Under the pieces are notes generated by a model, which searched no databases, had not been told where the DNA came from, and was given only the letters and a program-made list of their open reading frames with translations. 64,000 nucleotides of DNA, taken from Schizophyllum amplum. Lineage: Eukaryota > Basidiomycota > Agaricomycetes > Agaricales > Schizophyllaceae. The stretch spans positions 682,001 through 746,000 of the forward strand of contig VDMD01000009.1 in the NCBI GenBank assembly GCA_007026445.1, in the 5' to 3' direction. Position numbers and translations under genes: made by a program. Shown piece after piece: positions 45,654 through 57,361 of the stretch; the stretch's first letter is position 1; the number at the start of each line of letters is the position of its first letter.

Positions 45654-47942
45654 ATGTCTGCCCCAGCAGAGAAGACCGTGACGGACTCTGGCTCTGCCAT
45701 CGACGAAAAGCATGCGGCCGACGCAGTCGTCGCGCCGGGCATTGGAGACCATTATGACCCGGACGCCATCGTCCCCGGCTCGGAGGGTGTCACCTATGGC
45801 GAGATGGACTCTCTGCGTCACGTCTCCGACCACATCAACATTTCGTCGTTCTTGGTCATTGTCGTCGAATTCGCGGAGCGTTGGTCGTACTACGGTACCA
45901 TCAATGTCCTGAACAACGTACGTCTCCCTTCGTTTTCCGTATCGCGCAAGCTGATGCGGCCCGAAGTACATTCGCGCGCCATTGCCCCCAGGCTCAGTGG
46001 ATGGGTCGGTGCCAGCGGCAGACCGTGCAAACGGCATTGTGAGTGTCGCACGTCCTGCGATGCTATGCATCTAACGACTCTCCCAAGGCTGGCGCTCTTG
46101 GCAAGGGCCAGCAGATCTCCTTCGCGATCCGGACGGTGAGCTTATTTGAAGCCATAAGGTCACAGCGAGTCTGACGCCTCCCCCAGTTCAACAGTTTCTG
46201 GTTCTACATCACACCATGGATCGGTGGTATCATCGCTGACTGTTACCTCGGCCGTTACTACACGATCATGCTCTTCGTCTTCGTCTACCTGTACGTGCTG
46301 CTGGAAATGTTGAGCTGACGACTATTGACCACTGCTTCAGCATCGGCCACATCATCTTGGTTGCAGGAGCGACACCGCACGTCCTGGCAATGCCCGACAC
46401 CGCGATGGCATTGATGGTGGTCGCCATCGTCATCATGGGGATCGGAGGCGGCGCCATCAAGGCCAACGTCAGCCCTATGATCGCTGAGCAGTACACCGGC
46501 AAGATGCGCAAAAAGACGCTCAAGTCTGGCGAGGTCGTCATTGTCTCTCCCGCCGTCACGTATCAGCGCATCTACAACTGGTAAGGAGGACGATGTGCTG
46601 GCTCAATTGCACACAAAACTCACTGATTATCCCAGGTTCTACGCATCCATCAACTGGGGATCTGCTGGTGCCATTTCAGCATCCTTCCTCGCGCGCGACC
46701 ACGGTTATTGGTCGGCCTTCCTTGTGCCGACCTGCATTTTGTGTCTTGTGCCCGTCGTCCTAGTGGCCGGTCGCAAGCACTACGTGATCACGCCTCCTCG
46801 TGGCTCTATTCTGCTCGAGACGATTCGCGTTATCAAGATGTGTCTCGGTGACAAATTTTCTTGGAACCCTGCGAGGACGCTGCGGGCCGTCCGCGCGCCA
46901 GGATTCTGGGATGTTGCGAAGCCTAGCTTCTACGAGGCCGGCGCGGTCCCGAAGAACAGTGCGTATCCTTTGCGACGGTTCCCACTGCTTGGGCTGACAT
47001 ACCCACTCAGTCACCTGGGATGACCAGTTCGTCGACGAAGTCGACCGTACAGTGAAGGCTTGCCAGGTCTTCTGCGCACTGCCCTTCTTCTACCTCTGCT
47101 ACTCGCAAATTGACGGCAACCTCTCTACTGTCGCTGCCGGCATGACATTGAACGGCACACCCAACGATCTCATCCAGAACTTGAACCCGATCGTCATTGT
47201 CATCGCGGTGCCGATCCTAGACCTGGCTCTGTACCCGACTTTGCGCCGCCTGCACATCAACTTCACGCCCATCAAGCGCATTACGACCGGATTCATGATT
47301 GCCAGCTTGGGTGCGTCACGTCGTATTACAAGCGAAGATTACCATGCTCATTCACCTCACAGCCATGTTGTACGCGGCGATCCTCCAGAAGTTCATTTAC
47401 GAGCAGTCCCCGTGCCACGACAACTTGCCCTCAGAGTGCACGGACGCTGATGGCAACCCCAACCCCGCGCCCATCAACGTCTGGGTTGTCTCGGGACCGT
47501 ACATTCTTGTCGGTATCTCTGAGTACGTGCCCTTCTACTTCATCTGCCTATCGTGTGCTAAATGTCCTACAGGCTGTTCACCACGCTCGTCTCCAACGAG
47601 TACGCGTTCACCAAGTCGCCCAAGCGCATGAAGTCCACCGTTATGGCCTTCTCGCTCTTTATGTCCGCCGTCTCCTCCGCTCTCAACTTTGCGCTCACCG
47701 CCGTCAACGTCGAGAACCGCTTCGCATGGCTCTTCGGCTCGTTTGCCGTTGTCGCCCTTGTCGTCGGTATCCTCTTCTACTTCGGCTTCCGCCACCTGGA
47801 CAAGGAGGAGCAACACCTCAACGTCGTCGGTCTCGGCGAGCGCAAGGGCTTTGCCGGCGAGGCTGCGGACGTTACGTACGCCACGCATCACCATGGCGAG
47901 GAAAAGCTGGGCGCGGGCGCGGTCAAGCTGACCGTATTATGA
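45654..47942 (+). CDS. PTR2: POT-family di/tripeptide transporter (PTR2-like)
   Basis: This is a proton-coupled oligopeptide transporter of the plasma membrane. The start ATG is at 45654 (MSAPAEKTVTDSGSAID). Conserved elements are VEFAERWSYYG in helix 1, GALGKGQQISFAIRTFNSFW, WIGGIIADCYLGRYYTI, GIGGGAIKANVSPMIAEQY, and the PTR2 signature YNWFYASINWGSAGAIS. C-terminal helices include LVGISELFTTLVSNEYAFTK and SPKRMKSTVMAFSLFMSAV. About eight short introns interrupt it. The predicted 12 membrane helices and length of about 600 residues fit the family. The C-terminus is polar, ending GAVKLTVL. Nitrogen-source control is known for yeast PTR2; no specific site was identified here. Confidence 0.95.
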
Positions 47943-48159
47943 GCGGTGTTTGTAATGTAGGGTTGCTTTGTGTTGGGTTGGGTTGTTGCAGTACTTTATG
48001 TATACCTACTGTGTTGTCTGCAGGTTCTTGGGAAGGCTGTAGTAACATGCAATAGCAGTCGTTCGTCTCTTGTCTTTTTGTCGGCTATCAAGACGACCGT
48101 CGACGCCGCGAAAAAATGATATACACAGCAGAACACCTCAACTGGTCGCTTTGAGTGTC

Positions 48160-48669
48160 TTTTGTGGCGATTGCACTGTCAAAAGTGAGCCCACGTTCGA
48201 CATCGCGCCGGGCTATGTACGCGCAAGGACCGCAGCAGCTGGCCTGCATGGCGACGGATATGCTGACGACGAACAACGTCATGCTCCTGCGCCTGCAGGG
48301 CCTTGGGTGCCGCCCGCTGGCGGCCCAAATCGACGCCGTCGCGATGTTCACCTTGGAGCTCTGAACCAGAAGGTCCCTGTCGGAGAGCATATCGTCGCTC
48401 AGTCGCTGCGCTGGAACGATGTCGTCCCTCTGACGAGGAAGCTCTTCCCGGGAGCCGTCGAGGAGGGTCTCATCCCCAACAACGGCATGGTCGCCAGGAA
48501 GGAAGTCGACTTCGGCTTCGAAAAGCTTCGCATGGCCTTCGGTGTCGAGCTCGAAAGCGTGAGGGACATGGTTAGTGCCAACATCGGCCGCTACATTGAG
48601 CTGTCGGAGAAAGAGAAAGGTGCAAAGGGCATGAACAGGGCATATATAGACGTTGAATGCACTCATTGA
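48160..48669 (+). pseudogene. 5'-truncated, frameshifted NAD(P)-dependent epimerase/reductase remnant
   Basis: The C-terminal half of an NAD-dependent epimerase/dihydroflavonol-reductase-type protein is readable: GALNQKVPVGEHIVAQSLRW, DVVPLTRKLFPGAVEEGLIP, and ELESVRDMVSANIGRYIELS. Upstream, the homologous segments are split between frames: TFDIAPGYV in one, GPQQLACMATDMLTTNNVML in the next, then back at RDVHLGAL. The Rossmann-fold N-terminus is absent; the preceding 200 bp is the 3' region of the peptide transporter. So this is a decayed gene with at least two frame changes. Small introns cannot rescue all of it. Confidence 0.65.
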
Positions 48670-49017
48670 TAGCTTGAGGAAATGGTTCAATCCTGGATCT
48701 GTGACGGAAACCCTCAGCGACATCCCAGAAGGATGCGCCACAAACGAACCACGAACCTTTTCGACGCTCTCCCTGGTATTGGAAACAGACGAGGCAACAC
48801 AAATCGCCTCACTCACCGCACGCGCCCGAATACACCAAAACAAAACCACCACAGCCCCTCCTCTCCAGAAAACACGTATAGCATTGCATGAAGCATTATC
48901 GAAAGCACTGTGGACAGGACGAGCAACTACACATGGACATCTAGAGTAGATTGTGAGCAAATAATATGACTTGTAAGGGATACGAAAAATGATTATCCAA
49001 CGTCCAATGTTCAACGT
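48670..49017. other. Intergenic region right of the epimerase remnant
   Basis: About 350 bp with no supported gene; it is the 3' flank of the INN1-like gene. Confidence 0.45.
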
Positions 49018-51920
49018 TCAACGCCTCTGAATTGCATGCGCGGGATAGCCCCCGTGACCCGACATGCCGCTATGCTGGGACATACCGCTGTGCTGGGACA
49101 TGCCGCTGTGGCCGGACATGCCAGACATTCCACTGTGCCCTGACATCGCGCTGTGCCCCGACATACCACTCCGCACCGACATCGCACTATGCCCAGAGTG
49201 ATTCGACGCCATCGAGTACTGGCTGTTGTGGCTCGACACCGACGCATACGGGTCGTAGTACGGTGCCCCCGCGCCTGGGTATGGCTGCCCCATCTCATAG
49301 TACGACGCAGCCCCAGGCGCCTGATACGGTACGCCTCCAGGATTATCCTGGTACGCCATGTTCCCCGCGTCCTGGTACGGCACACCACCATTCTCCGGGT
49401 ACATCATGCCCGCCGCCTCGTACGACCCCTGCGGCTCATGCCACGATGTGCGTGACCCCGCCGAGTGAGTCGACCGCAGCGATGATGCGTTCGACGTCCG
49501 GCGCGGCCGGGGCACATCCAGCGATTGCGTCGGCATGGGCGGGGCTTGCCCGTGCGGTGGCACGGGCGACGGCGGCGGGAGGTGTCCCGAAAGCGACCTT
49601 GCCTGCGCCGAGGCAGACGGGGGCCGCGCATGCGCCGAAGGCGACCGCGCATGAGTAGCAGCGGAGGGCGGCCGCGCATGGGTGGCAGCGGAAGGCGGCC
49701 GGACATGCGCCGAGGGCGACCTCGCGTGCGCGGAAGGCGGAGGGTGCGCCGAGGGCGGGCGCGCCTGGACGGACTGCGACCGCCCGTGCCCAGCGGGGGA
49801 GCGCGAGCGCGGCCGCGCAGGCTCCCGCTGGGGAGGGAAGAGCTCGGACTCGTGCGGGATGTACGGCGCGGAGTGCGATCCGGGCGCGATGCGGAGGGTG
49901 TTGGTGCGACGACGGGGCGGGGGCTCGGGCGCAGCAGCGGGTACGCCGTACTGCTGTTGCCCGTGCTCGAAGGAAGCGACGCGTTCTAGCGGCTGCGCTG
50001 GCGCGTACGACTGCTGAGAACCTCCGTACGCCCGCTGCGCGTCGCCGTACGTTGGCTGCTGCTCTTCGTACACGGGCGAGTCGTAAATTGGTTGTGCATC
50101 GTAGGACTGTTGCGCGTCATACGACTGCTGCGTATCGTACGCCTGCTGAGCATTGTACGGCTGCTGCACCTCATACTGCTGACCACCGTATGCCTGCGGT
50201 TGCGTATACCCACCATGCGCGGGGACGTACTCGCCCGGCTGTATTCCCGCCAGCGAACTATACGGGTCACTCGAATGCTGCGGCTGCTGTGGCAGCGGCC
50301 TTAGTGAGGATGCATGCCCATGGCCAGCAAAGTGCGAAGGAATAGGCGGCACTGGAGGAACGGATGGCGGCGGAGCAAATTGCGGCGGAAGCGGCGGGAC
50401 TGGAGGCACAGGCGGCGCACCGCCAAGACCATTCAGCGCTGTCGACATTGTCCGGCTGCGTGGTGGCGGCGGCATCGGCGCGGTCGACATGGTGCGACTC
50501 CTAGGCGGCGGCTGCGGCGGTGCTGGCGCCATAGACACGGTGCGGCTCCTTGGGCGTGGCGTTGGAGCGGGAGCCGTCGACATGGCGCGCATACGAGGAG
50601 GAGGGAATGGTGTTGGACCACCTGGCATCCCAGCCCCGTTCATCTGCGGTTCCGCGTAGGTTGGCAGGCCGTTTGGCCATGGTTGCGGCGGGGGAGGAGC
50701 TGAAGAGCCCGGAGCGTCCCACGACGGCCAGGCAGGTGCTGCTGTTGAAGCGGCGGGCGGCCAAGTCTGCCAGGACGGAGCGGTGGCGGAGGTCGGGGTA
50801 GGCAGCGGTCGCGAGTGTACTGCCGTCGCATGTGGGTTGTAGGCCTGTCCTGGATCTGGCGGTGGCCCGGGCGGAGGCGGGTACGAGTAGGGCGCCTGGT
50901 ACGCAGGTGTTGGGGGTGGATACGCCGGTCCAGAACTGGACACAGAGTACTGGGAATCGTATGACTACGAACACGATCAGCGAAGGTGCGAAGGGCCGTG
51001 AGATAGGCATACAGGGAACGCCTGGTGGCCACTGCCACTGGTGCTTATGCGCGTAGAGGCCACCCCATCAGCCAGGGTGTCAATGGCAGGTACAGGGGGA
51101 GGAGGAGATTGCTCCTCGTATGGCGCAGTATACAGCTCATATTCATACGACGTGGCCGTGGATTTCCTTCTAGAATGCCGAGCTTCAGGCGCTTCCGCGC
51201 CGTCAGGGCTGTTGAAAGAGCCAGGGCCACCGTAGACGGCGCTCTTCCTCGATTTCTTCTTCTCCTTCTTCTTCGGTGGAGGTCTGGACTGTAATTGCGA
51301 GTCAAAAAGGTGGGTATATGCGCTCGAAAACGGTGGCGCACGTTCGACCAAAAGGTCATCTGCAGGGACACCTGCCCCGCGAACCTGTCCTTGTGCGACA
51401 AATCGAACCAGTCTGAGCTTCATCTGTGAGCGCAACGCAAGAGCAGGGAATGTAGCAGACACACCATCATGTTCGCCCTTCGTCAGAACGCGTGTCAAGT
51501 CCACAACTGTCTGACCGACGAGGTCTGGCTCCTTCAAGCCTTCGGCGAAGCAGGCGACGTTCATCTTGAGGCCACCCTTGACTTTCGGCGGGCCGTCCTC
51601 CTCCTTTGGGGGCAGTTCAGGTGGCGCGTCTGTGCCTGCCGCTTGCACCCCGTCCGCCTCATACAGCGTAAAGCGCAGCTCCTGGTCCCAGTGCGCTCTC
51701 TGTCCCCCGCGATTGATAGCGCGCGTCCGCTGCTTCTCCCCATTGAAGCTCACGACGCAGTAAGGAGTCTGCTTGCCGATTGACTTTCTATTCACAAGGT
51801 GCATCTACGCGTCCGCCGTCTTTCAGCCTGGTGGTGATCTGCAGATATAAGGACACGTACGGCCTCAATGACCACGACAATAAGTGTTCCAACGACGGCA
51901 TTCTTGGGCGAGGAAGACAT
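49018..51920 (-). CDS. INN1: C2-domain protein with Pro-rich tail (INN1 / Fic1 type)
   Basis: The first exon (start ATG 51920, MSSSPKNAVVGTLIVVVIEA) and the next form an N-terminal C2 domain: RKSIGKQTPYCVVSFNGEKQ, HWDQELRFTLYE, LKMNVACFAEGLKEPDLVGQ, then WFDLSHKDRFAGQVSLQMTF. This order matches Inn1 (budding yeast) and Fic1 (fission yeast), which act at the division site during membrane ingression and septum formation. A basic PPPKKKEKKKSRK segment follows. The tail of about 640 residues is Pro/Ser/Tyr/Gln-rich with three repeat zones: SRTMSTAP repeats, YDAQQSYDAQ repeats, and a C-terminal SGMSGHSGMSQHSGMS array. Proline motifs in Inn1 bind SH3 domains of cytokinesis factors; that is likely here. 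The exon junction QAFP to YSVSSSGP is in phase. Confidence 0.85.
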
Positions 51921-52078
51921 AGCATGACAGTAAGAGACAACACGAACTAACCACCGAGGGCCAAGACCTGCATGCGGTCGCGACGCGCCATCAACACGAC
52001 GCGTCAGGGAAAGTCACGCGGGCGCACAGCTATGCCATGATAGCCGCAAGCAAGCCCACTAATAACAAGGCGAGATGG

Positions 52079-52190
52079 CCGAGCGGTCTAAGGCGCCAGA
52101 CTAAGGATCAGCTAGCATCTGCTGGCACATCTGATTCCCTCCAGAATCATCTGGTCCTCCGGGGCGTGGGTTCGAATCCCACTCTCGTCA
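52079..52190 (+). tRNA. tRNA-Leu (anticodon AAG) with 42-nt intron
   Basis: The acceptor arm GGCGAGA pairs with TCTCGTC (one G-U), with discriminator A at 52190. The D-arm is GGCCGAGCGGTCTAAGGC, typical of leucine tRNAs, and the long variable arm is TCCTCCGGGGC. The T-arm is GTGGGTTCGAATCCCAC. The anticodon stem CCAGA/TCTGG encloses loop CTAAGGA, giving anticodon AAG at 52103-52105. The intron occupies 52107-52148 at the canonical position 37/38. A T-run (CATTTTTG) follows as the Pol III terminator. Confidence 0.95.
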
Positions 52191-52199
52191 CATTTTTGC
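52191..52199 (+). terminator. Pol III T-run terminator of tRNA-Leu(AAG)
   Basis: CATTTTTGC directly follows the mature 3' end; a run of five T is sufficient for Pol III termination. Confidence 0.6.
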
Positions 52200-52372
52200 T
52201 TTATGGCTCCCAGCAAGTTCAACTGTGCCAGCCCGTCATGGAAGAACTCAAGACGCGAACAAAGGCGGGGTCGATGTGCATGATGTCTACGTTGCCGAGA
52301 TAATGATAGGATGTGTGTACTCTACTGTATCTACAACGGGGAATGGATACTTAGGACAAGCAATGAGAGACT

Positions 52373-53113
52373 CTACTTGGCGGCCGCAGTTTCGCGTCGG
52401 ACGATGGTCATCAGACCTGGAATGCTCTTTGCCTTGTCGAGGGCAACAGGCTTTCCAGGGTCTGCTGCATTTGAGCGAATGGCATTGGCGCAGTAAGTTA
52501 CCTGCAGAAAACAATGAGCGAAGAACATTCCCCTCCAGAAATGCCACCCACATGAACCTTGTACGTGCCGTGCGCTTTCGGTTTGGGCTCATGCATGTCG
52601 ACTGTAGATCTCGTCAGTTATGCGAGGGGGAGGCTTACGTTGCAGAAGGAATACTGACCAGACCATCTGCAGAAAAACATTGTTAGACCCTATCATGAAC
52701 TACAAGCATGCAAAAACATTCACGCACTGTTCGTCCACAAGCGCATTCGCGCCCAGCTCCCGCGCAACATCCATCAACTTGCAGCGCGCAGCGCGCAAGA
52801 GCACAGGCAAGTTCACGCCACCCGTGCAAACATACGTCTGCCGCGTATCGAGCGACTCCTTGCGCTCCGTGACCATCGCCTCCATGAGCCCCGCATGCGA
52901 CAGCGGCGCGTCCCCGCTATCACACAAAGCGTCCGCCGAGGAGGAAGAAGCGAGCGCGGCGCGTGCGCGGGCTCGACGCATGCGGACGAAGATGTTCGCG
53001 ACGTTGGCGATCCCGAGGCGCGCCTCATGGGGCGACGCGCCGTTGGGGGACTTGCTCTCGGTGGCCGACGTGTCTAGGGAGAGGCGGCGGTAGGCGGATG
53101 CGATGACAGACAT
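52373..53113 (-). CDS. Conserved fungal protein, possibly of the YbjQ/DUF74-like type
   Basis: Four exons are read: 53113-52728, a microexon 52659-52666 (8 nt), 52601-52552 and 52501-52373. Every junction keeps frame and has GT/AG ends. The start is MSVIASAYRRLSLDTS; an upstream in-frame ATG at 53218 would add about 35 residues. The protein reads RQTYVCTGGVNLPVLLRAAR, CKLMDVARELGANALVDEQW, then MHEPKPKAHGTYKVHVTYCA and KSIPGLMTIVRRETAAAK. GANALVDEQ recalls the GANAVVGV-type core of YbjQ/DUF74 proteins, but that link is tentative. Function unknown. The gene lies between two convergent tRNA-Leu genes. Confidence 0.8.
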
Positions 53114-53395
53114 GGCGAAGTGGCTGTAGTGATGGGTTACGGGTATGTGAACGTGTTGGTAGGATGCAAAGGAGACTCGTTGCTGAGGCGCGCAGCCCAG
53201 ATCGCATACGGACGTCATCGCACTTGGCACCGCGAGGCACAATGGTCAGAGTCCAGACAGTCACATTTCCAGAATCAGCGAGAGCAGGAAATAAGTTTCT
53301 TACGCGTACAAGTTGGACTGGACTGCGCGCAGAGGGTCAAAATCAACGCCTCTGATGCGCTGTGCAATGCAAGTCAAGAGCAAAAAGCAAAAATG

Positions 53396-53493
53396 TGACG
53401 AGAGTGGGATTCGAACCCACGCTCCGAAGAACTAGATAAGAGACTGCGAAGTGCTCCTGATTCTAGCGCCTTAGACCGCTCGGCCATCTCGCC
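53396..53493 (-). tRNA. tRNA-Leu (anticodon CAG) with an intron
   Basis: On the minus strand the 5' half GGCGAGATGGCCGAGCGG is identical to that of the plus-strand tRNA-Leu at 52079, as are the T-arm, the 3' acceptor and the CACATTTTTGC trailer. The anticodon stem CTAGA/TCTAG encloses loop ATCAGGA, giving anticodon CAG at 53459-53457. An intron of about 18 nt follows position 37. The variable arm is TTCTTCGGAGC. It decodes CUG. Confidence 0.94.
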
Positions 53494-53652
53494 TTGAAGC
53501 CAGCTACTCTTACATATTTAACAAGCTGTAACATACACAGCTCTTCGTGCTCTCGACGTCGCACTTCTCAAACGATTGACAACCCGGCAAGCAGGGCAAA
53601 CAGATCTGATACAACCTTTTACATCTAGAATTACACAAGTTGTCTGCTACAT

Positions 53653-55120
53653 TCAATACCCAAAGGGATACGTCTCTTCTGCTCCAGGCTTCTGAGGGAC
53701 ATCCATCGGCACCACCGCATTCGTCGAGTCGAACCACACATACGCATCGAACTGCCGTGGTAATGTCGCACGAGAATAATGGCTCCAAAGCTCCGTCTTG
53801 GGCCGGTAGATGACCCCGATGAACCGCTCCCTCCTCTGCGCCATCAGCTGCCTTCGCATCAGGGCCATGTCGTCGGCCTCCTCGCTGTTCTCTTCCTCGA
53901 CAGCCTTCCGCCCTCGTAAGTCGACAAAGAATCGCGGGATCCCCGTCTCGTGGAACACCCGCTCGTAGCTGTCCTCCCGCGACGGCATCACGCGCATCAC
54001 TTGCATAGGGTCGTCCCACTCGTCCGCCGCCGCGACTGTCCCGGTGTGCGTGCCAAAGCCTATTATCCGCACCTCGTCCCCAAAGCGCTCGCGGCACAGC
54101 TGCCCGATGTTCAGCTCCCCGCGCTCCGAGCCCATGTCCGTGTACCGCGCGTCCCCGACGTGCGAGTTGTGTGCCCACACGACGGCCTTCGCGTCGGAGC
54201 CCTTCGCCTCGAGCACGGCCTCGAGCGTCTCGAAGAAGTGCGTGTCGCGCAGGTTCCACGACTCCTCGCCGCCGTAGAACATCGCGCGGTAGTAGCGCTC
54301 GGCGTTGGTGACCAGGCGCGCGCAGGCCTCCGCGTTCAGCACGTCATCCTCGTCCGCGGCATCTGTGAGGTGCTGCTGCAGGAGGTCGCGCTGCACCTGT
54401 ATGACGCCCTTTTCGCACTTGGCGTAGCCCGTGCGGAGGGATTCTGCGCCGTACTACTCCTGGGGCTCGCTGGCCCATGGGGCAAGGCAACCATAGCGGG
54501 AACGCGCCACGCGCGCCGCGTCCGGGTCGACGCGCGCTAGGTACTCGAGCACGCTGCGCATGGACACGTTGAGGTTGTAGAGGTCGAGGCCGTAGAAGCC
54601 GACGCGCTCGTCCTCCCGCAGGTCCCCATTGTAGGATCGCAGCCACGCCACGAAGCGCGCAAAGTCGGCGTTCTGCCACATCCACATCGGAAATCGAGTG
54701 AACGGGACCTTCTCGACGGAAGGCGGCGGCTGGGACGAGCGCTTGTGCTTCAAGAAGCGATTGACTGTCGATGCATCTGGCCTGAGCAATGAACGCGCAA
54801 AGTTCAGCGCATATATTCCTTTTGTAGGGGGGTAAGAGAACGCACCAGTCTGCCTCCACGGCGACGATGTTGAAGCCATGCTGGTCAATGAGCCGTTGCG
54901 TGATCGCCGCGCGCGAGCGATAGAACTCGGATGTCCCATGGCTGGCCTCGCCGAGCAAGACAACGCGTGCCCCGCTGCACAGGGAGTCGAACTTCGCCCC
55001 AAAGCGCTCAGGATCCGCCACCGGGTCGGGCAGGTCGCGCGCATTCGCACGGACGAGTCCAGAGAGTGAGTTTCTCGTCGCGGAAGGCATGTTTTTGAGA
55101 CGAGAGATCAAGCTTCGCAT
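53653..55120 (-). CDS. Erythromycin-esterase-family protein, interrupted by an in-frame TAG
   Basis: The family motifs are clear: VVLLGEASHGTSEFYRSRA, FNIVAVEADW, RVGFYGLDLYNL, YGCLAPWASEPQE, VVWAHNSHVGDARYTDMGSE and VRIIGFGTHTGTV, ending AEETYPFGY at 53653. Exon 1 (55120-54846) starts at an ATG (MRSLISRLKNMPSATRN; alternative ATG at 55090). A 64-nt intron (54845-54782) splits the Trp codon of EADW. At 54456-54454 a TAG interrupts the frame between SEPQE and YGAESLRTGY, while both flanks stay in the same frame. A 48-nt in-frame intron (GTTGCC...GCGCAG) could remove it, but it would also delete the conserved PWASEPQEYG segment. Pseudogene, sequence error or readthrough remain open. Fungal members have no known macrolide role. 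Confidence 0.8.
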
Positions 55121-56063
55121 ATACAGTTACAGAGATGCTGCTGCCGTTGCCCGGGCTTATATAGACAGGGCTTCCCCTGGGCTTCCCGCGACTTGACTTC
55201 ATCGCAACTTCATGATGACGCTCGCGCTGGTCATGCGAACCGCCCGAGAAGGATGTGGAAAAGCGGATTACTGTAGGTTTGAGCAGTCAAGGATATCCAC
55301 ATGAGCATCGCTGCTCGCAAGACCTGTCCCGTGGAGGCGGGAGAGGCGCAACGAGGATGGCGGAAGAAAGAGGCGAAGTTCTGTGCCGCCAACGAACGCG
55401 AACGGCGTTTCTCGGCAGTTGCCGGTGCCCCTGTTTACTCGGGACGCTTTCTTCGTCAAGATTCTTCCTTCACACAACACTGCGGGCATTTCTACATTGG
55501 CTGGTGATACAAAAAATGAACTGTCTGAGCGATCCTGGGAGGCCTTGGAAGATGATAGCGATAAATGCAAAGCAAACGCGACGTGGGTGTTGAAGATGAA
55601 TACACGGTCGACGGCCCTCCTGCTCAGGCAGCGAAGACGGTTATAGATGGGGGAGCATCCTGAATCTGCGGACATCCTAGATCTGCGTGCAGCGTGCGAA
55701 TGGTAAAGGATGGAGGGTAGAGAGAGAGAGAGGGGAATAAAGGGCGAAGGAGAGGTGTATGTATATAAACTACTGTGGTTGGAGTTGTGCTTGAGAATCG
55801 CGCGTGTGTGCGTGGATGTGGCGCGCGCGCTGGTCACGGTGATAGCGAGAGTGGCGAGGTACCGGGGAGGTACCCGAAGGATGCAGGGACCATATGCGGG
55901 AAAGGGGTCCAACATGGAAGGAAGGATGGAAGGAGAGGGGACGCCACGAAAACGCAAAGCCCAAGTCGCAGTGTAAGAATCTGATGGGTGCACGCGGTCA
56001 GTGGGCGATAGCCTGCGAGACAGAGGCCGACTGACAATAGAAGATTTCGCGATGAAGCGCAGA
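55121..56063. other. Intergenic region between the MAP kinase and esterase genes
   Basis: The MAP kinase 3' flank and the esterase promoter lie here. A purine-rich AGAGAGAGAGAG run occurs near 55718. Open frames lack domains. Confidence 0.45.

Positions 56064-57361
<1,298 letters not shown>

Noticed and set aside
53653..55120. Reading the esterase-family gene as an antibiotic-resistance gene
   Set aside because: The family is widespread in fungi with no shown macrolide hydrolysis, and the gene has ordinary fungal introns with no sign of recent bacterial transfer.
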